A stretch of DNA of 64,000 nt from Cynocephalus volans (taxonomy: Eukaryota; Chordata; Mammalia; Dermoptera; Cynocephalidae): the NCBI RefSeq assembly GCF_027409185.1, contig NC_084462.1:186500071-186564070 (forward strand), given 5' to 3'. The notes under the pieces were generated by a model, which was not told where the DNA came from, did no database searches, and saw only the letters and a list, made by a program, of their open reading frames with translations. Shown piece after piece: positions 1-10,035 of this stretch. How positions within the stretch are numbered: position 1 is the stretch's first letter; each line of letters begins with the position of its first letter. The translations under genes were made by a program, and so were the position numbers.

Positions 1-340
1 TAGCTAAGGGAACATTCCAGAAGATTCTGAACACATGGATAATATGGTAAGGGACCCTGAAGCAGTGGATTGTTGGGAAAATATAGGAAAATGGTCAGGG
101 CCCCTCAGATGTTAAAAATATTGCCGAGCATTTGCTGTAAATATCCTCAGGTGTTTCTTTTTACTACTTAAGGTAATTGCATCTGGGCACCCAGGTGTCC
201 TGGGTTATGGACCTAAGTATAAAGGACTAACAGGTCTGATCTACGGTGCTTCTCAAAACTCTCAGAGAAGCCGCTAGGATGCCTGCTACCAGCTCTGAAT
301 AAAGTCAATTAATCTTTTACCCACGGCCCCCAGGACATTT
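1..340 (+). mobile_element. LTR fragment, ERV-L/MaLR-like
   Basis: The stretch aligns by eye with the reverse complement of 27660-27960, sharing TAAGGGAACAT, the AATGGTCAGG block, CCCAGGTGT.CTTGG and a TATA-like TATAAAGGA near 218. An AATAAA lies near 299. It therefore looks like a solo or truncated LTR of the same old family, in plus orientation and cut by the window edge. The family name is inferred from linkage of the related copy to ERV-L-like pol. Confidence 0.5.
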
Positions 341-1222
341 TTCCAACTACCCAGCTTACAGACCTGCGTGTGGACGGTTTGTGACTCAGTCTGTGCAACA
401 GACTTGGGTGCTCTTTGAGCCCTAAGCCCTAGCTCTTCAGATGGCGTTATCAGGGCAAGTGTGTGAGGGATACTTTGGGGACATTAGAGAGTGGGCAGGG
501 ATTGGGATTCTGTCCATCGGGTTTTCATTATCTACGTGGACTATTCCCAAGCAAGCTGAGAGATACGTCTTAGGACACAGTTCCCGAGGACACTTTGACA
601 GATGCAGACCAAAAATTCAGCCCAGCAGGGCTCTGGTGGGATTTATCACTGTGCTTGTCACACTGAATTGTCCACATGGAAACATGAGAGCTGTGTCGGG
701 CCCTCAAGAAACTGCTTTTCCATCCGGGAAACTGATGGAAGGACAGAGAGTTGGACAAATCCTGAACATCAGTGTCCACGGTGTGGATGAGGACCCAGAG
801 GCTTAACCGCCCCAGGGAGGACAGAGACCCTATGGGTTGAGGTCATGGAGCATGATTATAACAATGACGGGATGTGGGCTTGGCTGAGAAAAAAAGTGCA
901 TTTATGGACAGTTTGCATCTGGACTTATCTAAAATTTAGGGGAAAATATTCTTGATCAAAGGAACAAAAGAATCGATACAATGATTTGTGTGTCAGGAAA
1001 GAGAACAGGTCATGGTAAAACCTGGCGGGGGGTAAATGTCCCAGTGAGAGGAAACATCTTCTCTACAAATGAGGAAAGTTACTTCACTCTGTGTGGCCTG
1101 CAGTGAGAACATGGGAATTAGAGTCACAAAGAACAAAGCAGGAAATGACCCTGAGGGACATCTGGGAGTCAGCAGAGCAGAGGAAACCTCAGATCCCAAG
1201 AGGAACCCCCATCCCCTCTCTG
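341..1222. other. 3' flank of IGHV gene 1, no gene
   Basis: This is unique-looking flank shared with 41214-41991 and about 60400-61014. No open frame here looks like a protein gene. Several short frames are shared among the copies only because the DNA is duplicated. Confidence 0.6.
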
Positions 1223-1275
1223 CACCTGCTCCATGGGGCACAGGAGCTGGGTGGGCCTTGAGCGCCCCCTGCAGC
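1223..1275 (-). promoter_or_regulatory. E-box plus CTCF-like motif 3' of RSS (IGHV gene 1)
   Basis: On the V coding strand an 11-bp GCAGGGGGCGC core (within 1262-1275) lies 27 bp beyond the RSS nonamer, and a CAGGTG E-box (1223-1228) lies 74 bp beyond it. The CTCF core differs from CCACCAGGGGGCGC at the 5' half (GCTGCAGGGGGCGC). The pair recurs beside the other V segments. Binding is inferred. Confidence 0.5.
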
Positions 1276-1302
1276 CCAGATCCCTCCTGTATCCTGCAGG
1301 GA

Positions 1303-1341
1303 GGTTTGTGTCTGGGCTCACGCTGTCTTCCTGTCACTGTG
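1303..1341 (-). other. V-RSS, 23-bp spacer (IGHV gene 1)
   Basis: On the coding strand the heptamer CACAGTG (1335-1341) abuts the V exon. It is followed by a 23-bp spacer and the nonamer ACACAAACC (1303-1311). This is the canonical 23-RSS used by RAG1/RAG2 to join a VH to a 12-RSS D segment. It is identical in heptamer and nonamer to genes 2 and 3. Confidence 0.93.
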
Positions 1342-1782
1342 TCTCTTGCACAGAAATACACGGCCGTGTCCTCGTCGGTCACAGAGCTCAGCTGCAGGGA
1401 GAACTGGTTCGTGGACGTGTCTCTGGTGATGGAGATGCGGCTCTTGAGGGATGAGCTATAAGCTGTGCTTCCACTATAACTGATGCGTCCCATCCACTCA
1501 AGCTCCTTCCCTGAGAGCTGGCGGATCCAGCTCCAGTAGGAATTACTGGTTGTGATGGAGTCACCAGTGACTGTGCAGGTGAGGGAGAGGGTCTGCGAGG
1601 GCTTCACCAGTCCTGGGCCCGACTCCTGCAGCTGCACCTCGGACAGGACACCTGGAGACAAGGAGAATCAGAACCTGTCAGTCATGTGCAGTCACGACCA
1701 TCCCACAGACCCGTGCCTGACATCTGAGAAACTCACATTTGGAAGTTGTCACCAGGTAAAGGAGAAGACCCCACAGTCTCAT
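1342..1782 (-). CDS. IGHV4-like variable segment 1 (clan II), apparently functional
   Basis: It encodes an antibody heavy-chain variable domain, joined to D and J in B cells. Exon 1 is 1782-1737 (46 nt, leader [15 protein letters not shown]). The intron is 85 bp with a GTGAGT donor and a CCAG acceptor. Exon 2 is 1651-1342. The mature protein begins [16 protein letters not shown]. It has the first cysteine in SLTCTV, the tryptophan in WSWIRQ and the second cysteine in AVYFCAR, and no stop in frame. Framework 1 and the SITRDTS motif fit clan II (human IGHV4, mouse IGHV3). Private differences from its paralogs are [10 protein letters not shown] instead of the usual PxGKxLEW, and a second CDR lacking the NPS motif (YSSSLKS). 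The octamer promoter and RSS are intact. Expression cannot be judged from sequence. Confidence 0.92.
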
Positions 1783-1894
1783 CTTCTGTTAGATCTCAAC
1801 TCTGCCTTTCACAGAGACCTGAGCCCTGTCTGAGGACAGACCTGTGAGCTTCCACCACCCAAGCATCCACATTTACCCTAGAGCTTGAAGGAAA

Positions 1895-1902
1895 ATTTGC
1901 AT
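1895..1902 (-). promoter_or_regulatory. VH octamer ATGCAAAT (gene 1)
   Basis: The exact octamer lies on the coding strand 113 bp upstream of the leader ATG. That is the normal position for Oct-1/Oct-2 binding in VH promoters. Genes 2 and 3 have the same element in the same flank. Confidence 0.88.
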
Positions 1903-3201
1903 GTGGGGGAGCTGTGTTCTTATAAGTGGTTATAAACTTAGGTGAGAGACTTTGTATTTTTTAAGTGCCTGTATAGTTTCATTTTTCTTAAAATTATTTG
2001 ACATGCAATTATGGAATAGGAGAGAACCTGGTGAGTTTGAAATAACCGAAATGTGTCCCCAGCTTTCTGAGCCCAGATCTCCCTTCCTTCAACTCCCATC
2101 CTCTGTGTCATCTTGCTGCAGCCCAACTCTGCTCCATAAACCGAGGCTCTGGGTCTTGCTTCCCAGCACTGATCCCAGCAGAACCCCTGCTTTCTTTCCC
2201 TGTACCCTGTCCTGTCATGTGGTTCTCATCACACTTGAGAGCTTGTTACATTGTTACATTGTTGCTGTTCCATGAGTTTCAAGCCTACCTTGAGCTCTGT
2301 CCACCCTGTGATACAAGACCCAGTACATGGGAACCCACAGGGACTCTGCAAAAAATGACGCCTTGTGCATTACTCAGTAAAGTGATTCTAAGTATTTGGG
2401 AAAGAGCAAAAGACTTTTAAACGCCCGCATCACAGAGTAAGCCATGTCCATCTGTAGTGTCAATTTTTCCTATCTACATTCAGTTCTCATCCAAATTTTA
2501 TGGATGTTAATCTTTCATTTAATCCTCCAATTTCATCAGTTATCCCTGATTTTTTAAGATATCCTTTAAAAACCTCAATTATAATGGTTAATGTGCAAGC
2601 AGTAAAACCATCCAGAGCATAAAACTTGTAAAAACAAACTTCCCCTTGACGCTCATGTGCTGGGGTCCGTGACAGTCCCTCCATGACTGTGGTCACTGCC
2701 CCGTGTAACACTGCCCAGCACAGAGAAAGAGGCCAGGGGCTGGGCTGGATGCTGGGCTGAGTCTGCCCCTGGGAGCTCCCTCGCAATCCCAAGGGCAGGT
2801 CCATGTCATGCAGGGACAGTCCCTCATGTCACATTAAACAGAAGAGGAGGGAATGAGGAATTTCAGATAGACTATTTTTTATTTGATATGAAGACATTGA
2901 ACCTGGACTCTACTGACAGTTCAAGTGCACAAAACAGTATTGGTAATGGGGGGCCCAGTGTTGTACCACAAATCTACACAACTTCTTCATCCTGTGCAAC
3001 TGAATGTGATGCCTGCTGAACTTTAATTTAATGAACCAGGCTGTGAGTGTGTGTGTGGCATCTGTGCACATTCATTTTGGCATAATTAATCATATGCTCT
3101 AACTGACATCAAAAGATCAAAATGTATGTTATGTGTTGTCTTCAGATTGAAAGAGACCGGTGGGGGTGCACTGGAGTCTAACACGCTAAGCACGTGTCAC
3201 T

Positions 3202-3234
<33 letters not shown>

Positions 3235-5349
3235 GACTCTTGCCTTTTCTCTTTCTGCACAAACACAAACAGACACACAGACGCACAGATACACAGACAT
3301 ACACACACAGAGACACACACACTCACCACTGATCATTTTTGAAAATCTACCTGGAGCGATGCCTCTGATTGATGCTGAGCAATTCCTTGTAACAGACACA
3401 AATGTGATCCTTGCAGGCTTTTTATGGATGTTCTTCAAGAAGGCACAGTGTACAGGAAGAATCTCCCGAGGTACAAAGTGAGCAGGACCACACTGTGTGT
3501 TGTGGGGACTTAGTGCATCGCACACTGTTCCTTGTATCATAATTATCCTGCTACAACGATGTGTATGCTGGATGTTGTGTTTTGTGGATGGATCTCTTGC
3601 AAAAAAATATATTTTCATAAAAATAATATTGAAAAGTCATTAATCAGGAGTCTCATACCACTGAATAGAGAAAATATATTCATGGAAATGAAATTGTCTC
3701 AAAGTGGGAGAAATGTGAGAAAAATACTAGCAGAGAAAATTGCAAATGTGCTATAAATAAAAGAAACAGTATTAAAACAATGATTATACCAATAATAATA
3801 ATACTTAGTAGTATTTATATATTTAATGAATCAATAAGAAAATGTAAACAAAAAATATAGGATTACAATAAAATACAAAAAAAGAGTTGCATTGGAAACC
3901 AGCAGAAACATGGAATGAGATGATTTTATGTCTTGGTTTTAGAGGCAATAAAGGAATGAAAGTTCATAGCATCAGTGGAGTAAATTCAGGTTTCTAGTTT
4001 GTTTCCTTTGAAACTCCAATGAGCATGAGGGGAGAGAGAAAAGGGAAAAGTGAGAAGAGATCCAAGAATTGACCCTTAAGGCAAAGAAGAAATGCGGGAG
4101 CAGGGGTCAAGAATGATCTTACAGAGCAAATTCTAATGCAGCAAACCACGCCGAGATGTGCCTGTCATCGTGTGAGGTTTAAATAGAATGAAGGGTGAAA
4201 GTAAAAGGCAAAATGGGAGCTTTCATCATAAAAGTGCAGGTTTTAGCAATACTTGCCTTGCAAGGTTGTAAGTATTTGAATGTAAGATAGTTGGGAACAC
4301 ATGACCTGAAATCAGCAATAAAAATACCTGCCAGAGCAATGCTGAAAAAGAAACATAGACTTTTCAAGGCTTTATTGAAGTTCAATTATGCCTACAGACA
4401 ATAATCTAACCTGCAAGGCTGTGGTACTTGGTCACAAACCAATCACCGTGCTGTACCTTGCTCAGGGTCTCCATGTCAGACTTTCTAACGTGGGATATTC
4501 CTATCCCAGCCTCCTTCAGGTCTGTTCCAAATGTTCAGGCTCAGAGATATTTATTGGTGGACTCTGACCACAGGGGGCACCAGGGATGGTGGTTTTGACA
4601 GACTATTCAGCCTTTCCCTGACGTTGTCTGACTCCAGCCACCCATTGGCTCCTCCACCTCACTGCTCTGAAGCTCATGGGGCCCCCTGCACATCCTCTGA
4701 CACAAGGTGTGTGAGGTGACAGGTGTCCAGGGGTCCGCAGCTGCCCTGTCCTCACAGATAAACTGCGTTCTCAAGAAAGCTACTTTATGGCTGCTGCTGA
4801 TTCAAGTTAATATTACTTAAATGTTTCTATTAATCAGCTGTACAAAATATAGACAAATTGGTTACTATCTTAAATCAGCACTTGTGGTGAAACTTGACAA
4901 AGACAGCCGAGGTTGTTTTTCACCATATGCACCCAGTCAACAAGAAAACCCTGGGGATTCTCTAAAGGTGGGACATGGCTGGTAAACAAGCCTCAAGGAC
5001 TCCTTAGACATCTCCAGGTAGATTTTCATCAGCTTCCATTCTTCAGAGGATGCAAATATGTTTTATTTATTGTCTGCCTACTTTGATAATGATCTCAGAT
5101 AATTCATTGGCAAAAATGTTACTCTATCAGTTGATAAAAAGCTGATTTATTTTGTTTCCGTCTGACATATGACAACATTTATATAAAGTGAGCTTGCCCA
5201 AATTCTAAACACAAGAGCATACACATATATTCATATAGAAAGTATGATTTTGGAGTAGTACATGTCAAATGGATACTTTGCAAACAAACTGGTGATGACA
5301 TTTGTCACAGAAATGTAAAAACAATACAAAACACAAACAAACAAACTAT
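1903..5349. other. Upstream flank of gene 1, no gene
   Basis: Non-coding duplicated DNA, matching 42672-45440 and 61694-64000. It contains a CT-rich then CA-rich tract at about 3200-3325 that corresponds to the (CA)n at 44508 and the tract at 63500-63690. No protein-coding gene was recognised. Confidence 0.6.
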
Positions 5350-5770
5350 CTTAGGAGTCATATGGAAAAACAAAAGACACTGAAGAGCCAAAGCAATCCG
5401 GAGCAATAAAAAATATAAAATAAAATAAAGCTGGAGGTATCATACTGTCATAAACACACACACACGGAGCAATAGAACAGAACAGAGAACCCAGAAATCA
5501 ATCCACATACTTAAAGTCAACTGACCTTTCAAAAAGGCACTAAGAACATACATTGGGGAAATTCCAGTCCCCTAAAGAAATGGTCCTGTGAAAACTGGAC
5601 ATCCATGTGCAGAAGAATCAAACTAGATCTGCACCTCTCACCATATACCTAATCAACTCAGAATGGAATAGAGACTTAAATATACCACCCCGAACTGTAA
5701 AACTACTGAAAGAGAACTTAGGGAAACAATTAAGGATGTAGTACTTGGCAAATATTTAATGACAAACATT
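5350..5770 (+). mobile_element. LINE-1 ORF2 fragment
   Basis: Degenerate ORF2 sequence typical of the region after the reverse-transcriptase domain: the AAAGACACTGAAGAGCCAAAGCAATCC block, the GGAGGTATCA block and the TTGGGGAAATTCCAGTCCCC block. It is truncated at both ends and full of stops. Unit 2 lacks it, so it post-dates the duplication or was lost there. Confidence 0.7.
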
Positions 5771-8142
5771 TATGACGTCTAGAATTAACACATTTTTGGC
5801 TTAACCACTGTGTTTAGCAAAGGATTAAAAGTATATTGACTTCAAATATTTTCAACATACAATGGGGTTATTGAGACGCAACTCCATGATAAGTTGAGGA
5901 AGATCTGTACAGATGAAACTCAGTTGTGACAACGGAAATTTTGGTGAAGATGTATGTAGTGACTTTGGGTATGATTAAACACAAACTATGTAAATGTAGT
6001 TAATGTGGACCTTGACATCAGTCTCTAGTGATCTCATATGACTAACAGGACCAACTTTATTGGTGCATTTTTATTGTTCCCATTAGGGACTTCTGTCCAT
6101 GTGGACACGTGACATATTTCTACTCATGGAGGCAGGAGAGATGGTCTGCTGGGGCTTTCCTGATTCTTCAGGAGGGCATTTCAGAAGAATCATCTCCTCT
6201 CTTGCATAAAAGAAGGTATCTTCATATCTCTGTGTGACTCTTTGGAAAGTCATTCATGTCCACAAATCATAAGAGTGAACTGTAGCATGAAGCTAAAACG
6301 CCAGGTGAATTAGTGTCCAAATCTAGGGAAGTCAATCACCTGGATTCATGGGCTGTTGAAATACTCAAGCCTGGATCCATTCACATCTGGGCGTCTTGTT
6401 TCAATAGTTTGTGATTTGTGTCATTGTTTAGTAAGGTCCAGTCACCTCTCTTTGCTTTGTGCTTAAATAGCAACACAAAATAATCAACAATGTGATATGA
6501 AATAACTAATCTGAAAAATAACCTAACGTCAAAATTTGTTAGTTGTGCATACAAACACATGCAGACGATGTGAATAAATGCTATGATTGTACTCAAAATA
6601 GTTTTATCTTTAGTAAGGAAGTGCTGTGCATTTCTTAGATTTATTAGAGACTCACATTGAGAACCTTGAAATAATGTGTTAATGACTCATACCTTTAAAT
6701 ACAACTGTGTGTTATTAATAGGAATTTCTCCTACGTTGTTAGTTTTCCATTAGAGATAATCCTCTGCCTTATATAAAAAACTCAAGGAGAGGAATTTTTG
6801 CACTTATTTGAGCTCATCAATTAGTCCAAAACAGAAATAAGGACACATTATTTTGTTGTACTGCAGGTCTTAGGGACACATTGCAAACAAAGAGGTTTCT
6901 CACATCTTCTGGAAAAACCATTACAATAGACAACTTTTGAAACTTTTAGAAGCACACCTACATCCCAGATACTTGTCTACCTGGATGCTCTCAGGACACA
7001 GACACACCTGTATTTATCAGATGTGTTTATCAGTCGAACACAGTAGAACTCAGGATTTGCATATTCATGAGGTAGAATATCTTAAAGTTCAATTAAGACC
7101 TCAGCCTCAGAGGAGATCAGGGACATATGGGCCATGCAGGAGTGAGATGAGGAGGGCCCACGTCCGAATCCACCTTGAAGACATGCGTCTCCTGTCACAC
7201 CCTGAACTCTGGGCAGGCAGAGCCCCTCGCTCTGAGGAACAAGCCCCCACAGGTCACGCTCCTCACTGTGATCCACATTTGATGGCGTGGAGATAACTTG
7301 GATCACTTATGAGCCCATCACGGTCTCTTTTGCTGAGCAGTTGCTTTGACCCTGTTCTGGTCCCACCAGGCACCATAAGAGCACATTGCAAGCTCTGAGA
7401 GAGTGACCAATGGCTTTTCCACATGAGCGTCCAGCTGGGGCCATGAGTAGCTGTGAGATCTACTGGGCAACCTGAGCTCGTTTCCCCTGCACCTGTCTGG
7501 TGACCTGGGCTCCCAGGCTGATCGATAGAAAGACCCTGTGTTCTCAGAATAACCCTAATACATATAATCCATGGCTGTGTTTCTGATCACATTAACAGTA
7601 GAAGTTGAATGGGGCTCTTCATAAGCTAACACCTTCCAAAATATTTAGTCATAATTGAGTTTGAATAAATTTGAGTCTTATCACCAAATTCACATCATAG
7701 AATTCACACAGAATTTACATAGTTTCCATTCATGCGCTTTGCTCCACCTATTACTAATTTATTTATGATCCACTCAGGCTCATTCATCTACTGCTGTCTG
7801 TGAATCACCACTTTCCTGTCAAACACCAACCCAGGTAACATTACCAAGACCTGAAATCTGAATTTCCTATTCCTGGGATCAGTGTGTCACCCCAAATTCT
7901 GCACCATTTGAATTAATGAAGGCATCCGAGTACTCCATTATTTTACTATTAAGATACCTACAAGAGCTAAAAATCTGTTCTAAGTGTGGCTATCCTTGTA
8001 TTATTGTGTGAGGTACATGCTCCCAGTACAGTAAAATATTTATCGGAACATCAGCACTGCTGTAAATATTTGCATTTATATCACTATTTTTGAAAGATGA
8101 AGTTCCAGGCTTGGAGAGGCAGCTCCTCACCAGCCACCTCTG
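5771..8142. other. Intergenic duplicated DNA with an orphan promoter
   Basis: No gene recognised. It aligns with about 47190-49800 in unit 2. The only strong element is the VH-type promoter at 7055-7071. Confidence 0.55.
7055..7071 (-). promoter_or_regulatory. Orphan VH-type heptamer-octamer promoter, unit 1
   Basis: On the minus strand CTCATGA (7065-7071) is followed after 2 bp by ATGCAAAT (7055-7062). This is the classical heptamer-octamer arrangement of VH promoters. No leader exon or V exon is recognisable in the following several hundred bases of the minus strand. The same element is kept at 48730-48746. Confidence 0.65.
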
Positions 8143-8189
8143 CACCTGCTGGAGCCTGTCATGGGCAGTTCCTGAGCGCCCCCTGCAGT
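8143..8189 (-). promoter_or_regulatory. E-box plus CTCF-like motif beside IGHV3-like relic 1
   Basis: The coding strand of the relic keeps CAGGTG (8143-8148) and ACTGCAGGGGGCGC (8176-8189), at the same positions relative to the decayed RSS as beside the intact genes. The motif core AGGGGGCGC is intact although the V segment is dead. Confidence 0.5.
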
Positions 8190-8211
8190 GCAGCCCTTGC
8201 CCTGCAGTGGA

Positions 8212-8485
8212 GGCTCCTGTCTGAGCTTACAGTGTGTTCTTGTCACAGCACCTGTACTGCAGTACTGAAGGTCTGTGCCCCAGCTTCAGGGTGTTCTTTC
8301 AGTGACACCATATAATTTTTCAGCATTTCTTGAGATAGTGATTTGGCCTCACTAAACACAAAGTGCTCTGCAGGGAATCTCCAAGCAAATGTTTGATAAA
8401 ACTACCAGGGAGTCTCTTCCCTGGAGCTCTCAGGTGCAATGACACCGTCGACACTCACGGTGAGTCCAGGAACTCTCAGGGGCTT
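8212..8485 (-). pseudogene. IGHV3-like relic 1
   Basis: A decayed clan III V segment. Its former nonamer (8212-8220, plus strand GGCTCCTGT) is exactly 23 bp from a ruined heptamer (8244-8250). From there the DNA aligns loosely with the 3' end of the intact IGHV3-like exon at 55397: the tract for the YYC region, the GTGTTC block, GATAGTGATT matching GATGGTGAATC, and TTCCCTGGAGCT matching TTCCCTGGAGCC. Indels and stops are present throughout, and no leader exon is identifiable. The duplicated copy lies at 49876-50140. Confidence 0.6.
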
Positions 8486-9204
8486 TGGGAGAGTCTCTTG
8501 TCATCTTCACCTCCTCCAACTGAAGGACACAGCAGAATGAAGGGTCTCAAAGCCCACTCCGCATCTTCTAACCCAGGAACACCCACCCACTCACCCTAAC
8601 ACACCCACACACATACACACAAACACATCCACACATACACACAAACCCCCACCATGCATTCACAATGGGACTAGTATTAACCGTAATGGGCAAGAAATTT
8701 GTCCTTCTTTCCTGTATCTTGCATATAGGTAGTGCCTCTACACTGACCCTAGGCCTGGGTTTGTGACTTGCTTTGTCAAACTGAACAAAAGCAAACATGA
8801 TGCTGGTGTAGACTTGGGAATGAGATGTGTGGTGGGATTGTCTGTTCCTCCATTACCCAGGAACACTTTAGATGCCTCTGAGAGGGAGCCAGGGTCTCCA
8901 TGAGGAGGGCCAGACATGCAAATCTATGCCCAGTCAGTTCAACCACACTGAGCCCCCTGATGTGTGGGGATGGTCTCACTGGACCTGAAGCCAACCCTGT
9001 CCACATTCTCAGAGGGCACAGCCAGGACAGCGCCACAGAGGGCACTGGACACAGAGTCTCTCTAGCAACAAAAGCAGGTGCTGATCTAGGAACAGAGGAC
9101 CCTGGTTGGAATCCCTGTGGTCCAGTGTCTTGCACGGGCCTCCACTTCTCCAATTGTGGAGTGTAGGTGTCTCTATTAGGAATCCTATGTTTGTCTTACC
9201 TGTG
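8486..9204. other. Right end of duplication unit 1
   Basis: Non-coding. It holds a CA-rich microsatellite at about 8600-8648 and a block at 8880-8960 that matches 50530-50610. Nothing else was recognised. Confidence 0.55.
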
Positions 9205-10035
9205 CAAGTGGGCATTTCTCAAAGGAAGATATATGAATGGCCAACAGACACATGAAAAAATGCTCAACCTCACTCAGCATCTGGAAAATGCAAATCAATA
9301 CCACTTTGAGATCCCATCTCCCTCCAGTTAGGATGCCTAACATCCAAAAGACTGTGTGAATGATAAATGCTGGCGAGGTTGAGGTTGTGGAGAAAGAATA
9401 TCTCTCATATACTGTTGGTGGAGCTGCAAAATGGTGCAGCCTCTATGGAAAAATGACATGGAGGTTCCTCAAACAATTGCAGATAGATCTACCATGTGAC
9501 CTAGCGATCCCACTGCTGGGGATATATCCAGAGGAATGGAAACCATCAAATCAAAGGTATACCTGTACTCCAATGTTCATTGCAGCACACTTTACAATAG
9601 CTAAGAGTTGGAACCAGCCCAAATGTCCATCATCTGATGACTGGATAAGGATACGGTGGTACATCTACACAATAGAATTCTACTCTGCTATAAAAAAGAA
9701 TGAAATACTACCATTTGAAACAACATAAATGGACATAGAGAAAATTATATTAACTGAAACAAGTCAGGCACAGAAAGAGAAATACCACATGTTCTCACTT
9801 ATTTTTGGGAGCTAAAAATAAAAAAATAAACAAACCCACAAGCAAACAAAGGGGTGGGGTTGAAGAAGACAGAGTAACCACAAAAATTCCTTGAACTTCT
9901 TAAGTCAAGTGAACAGATACGGTGTGGGGGGAAGCGAAGGGTTGAAAAGGAATGGGTAAAGGGACATGAATATCAACTGCAATGTATTTGGAGGAGTAAA
10001 ATAAAAAAAAATACTAAAAGAAAAAAAAAAATTTG
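9205..10035 (+). mobile_element. LINE-1 3' end
   Basis: It holds the C-terminal part of ORF2 (frames with [11 protein letters not shown]-like, QIDLPCDLAIPLLG and [11 protein letters not shown] blocks), then CACATGTTCTCACTTATTT, GGGAGCTAAAAATAAA and an A-rich tail near 9995-10032. It is 5'-truncated. Frame breaks show that ORF2 is dead. Confidence 0.85.

Larger units (their letters stand above)
441..8990. repeat. Segmental duplication unit 1 of the IGHV cluster
   Basis: The order of landmarks matches 41214-50610: a block with AGAGAGTGGGCAGGG, the IGHV4-like gene, a CA-rich tract, a decayed block around 4520-4790, an orphan VH promoter, an IGHV3-like relic and a second CA-rich tract. The left edge is where homology to unit 2 begins, next to the LTR. 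The right edge is the LINE-1 at 9205. Unit 1 carries its own LINE-1 fragment (5350-5770) and lacks two found in unit 2. Boundaries are by eye. Confidence 0.75.

Noticed and set aside
993-1341. Long frame continuing past the V exon of gene 1 (also at genes 2-4)
   Set aside because: In the germline the exon ends at the RSS; the open extension into the RSS and flank is not coding.
4568-4583. CTCF-like CCACAGGGGGCACCAG
   Set aside because: The core is shifted against the consensus by a missing base, and the equivalent position in unit 2 has lost it.
8916-8923. Octamer ATGCAAAT on the plus strand beside IGHV3-like relic 1
   Set aside because: It is on the wrong strand for the minus-strand V segments, there is no heptamer, and the counterpart in unit 2 (ATACAAAG) is not kept.
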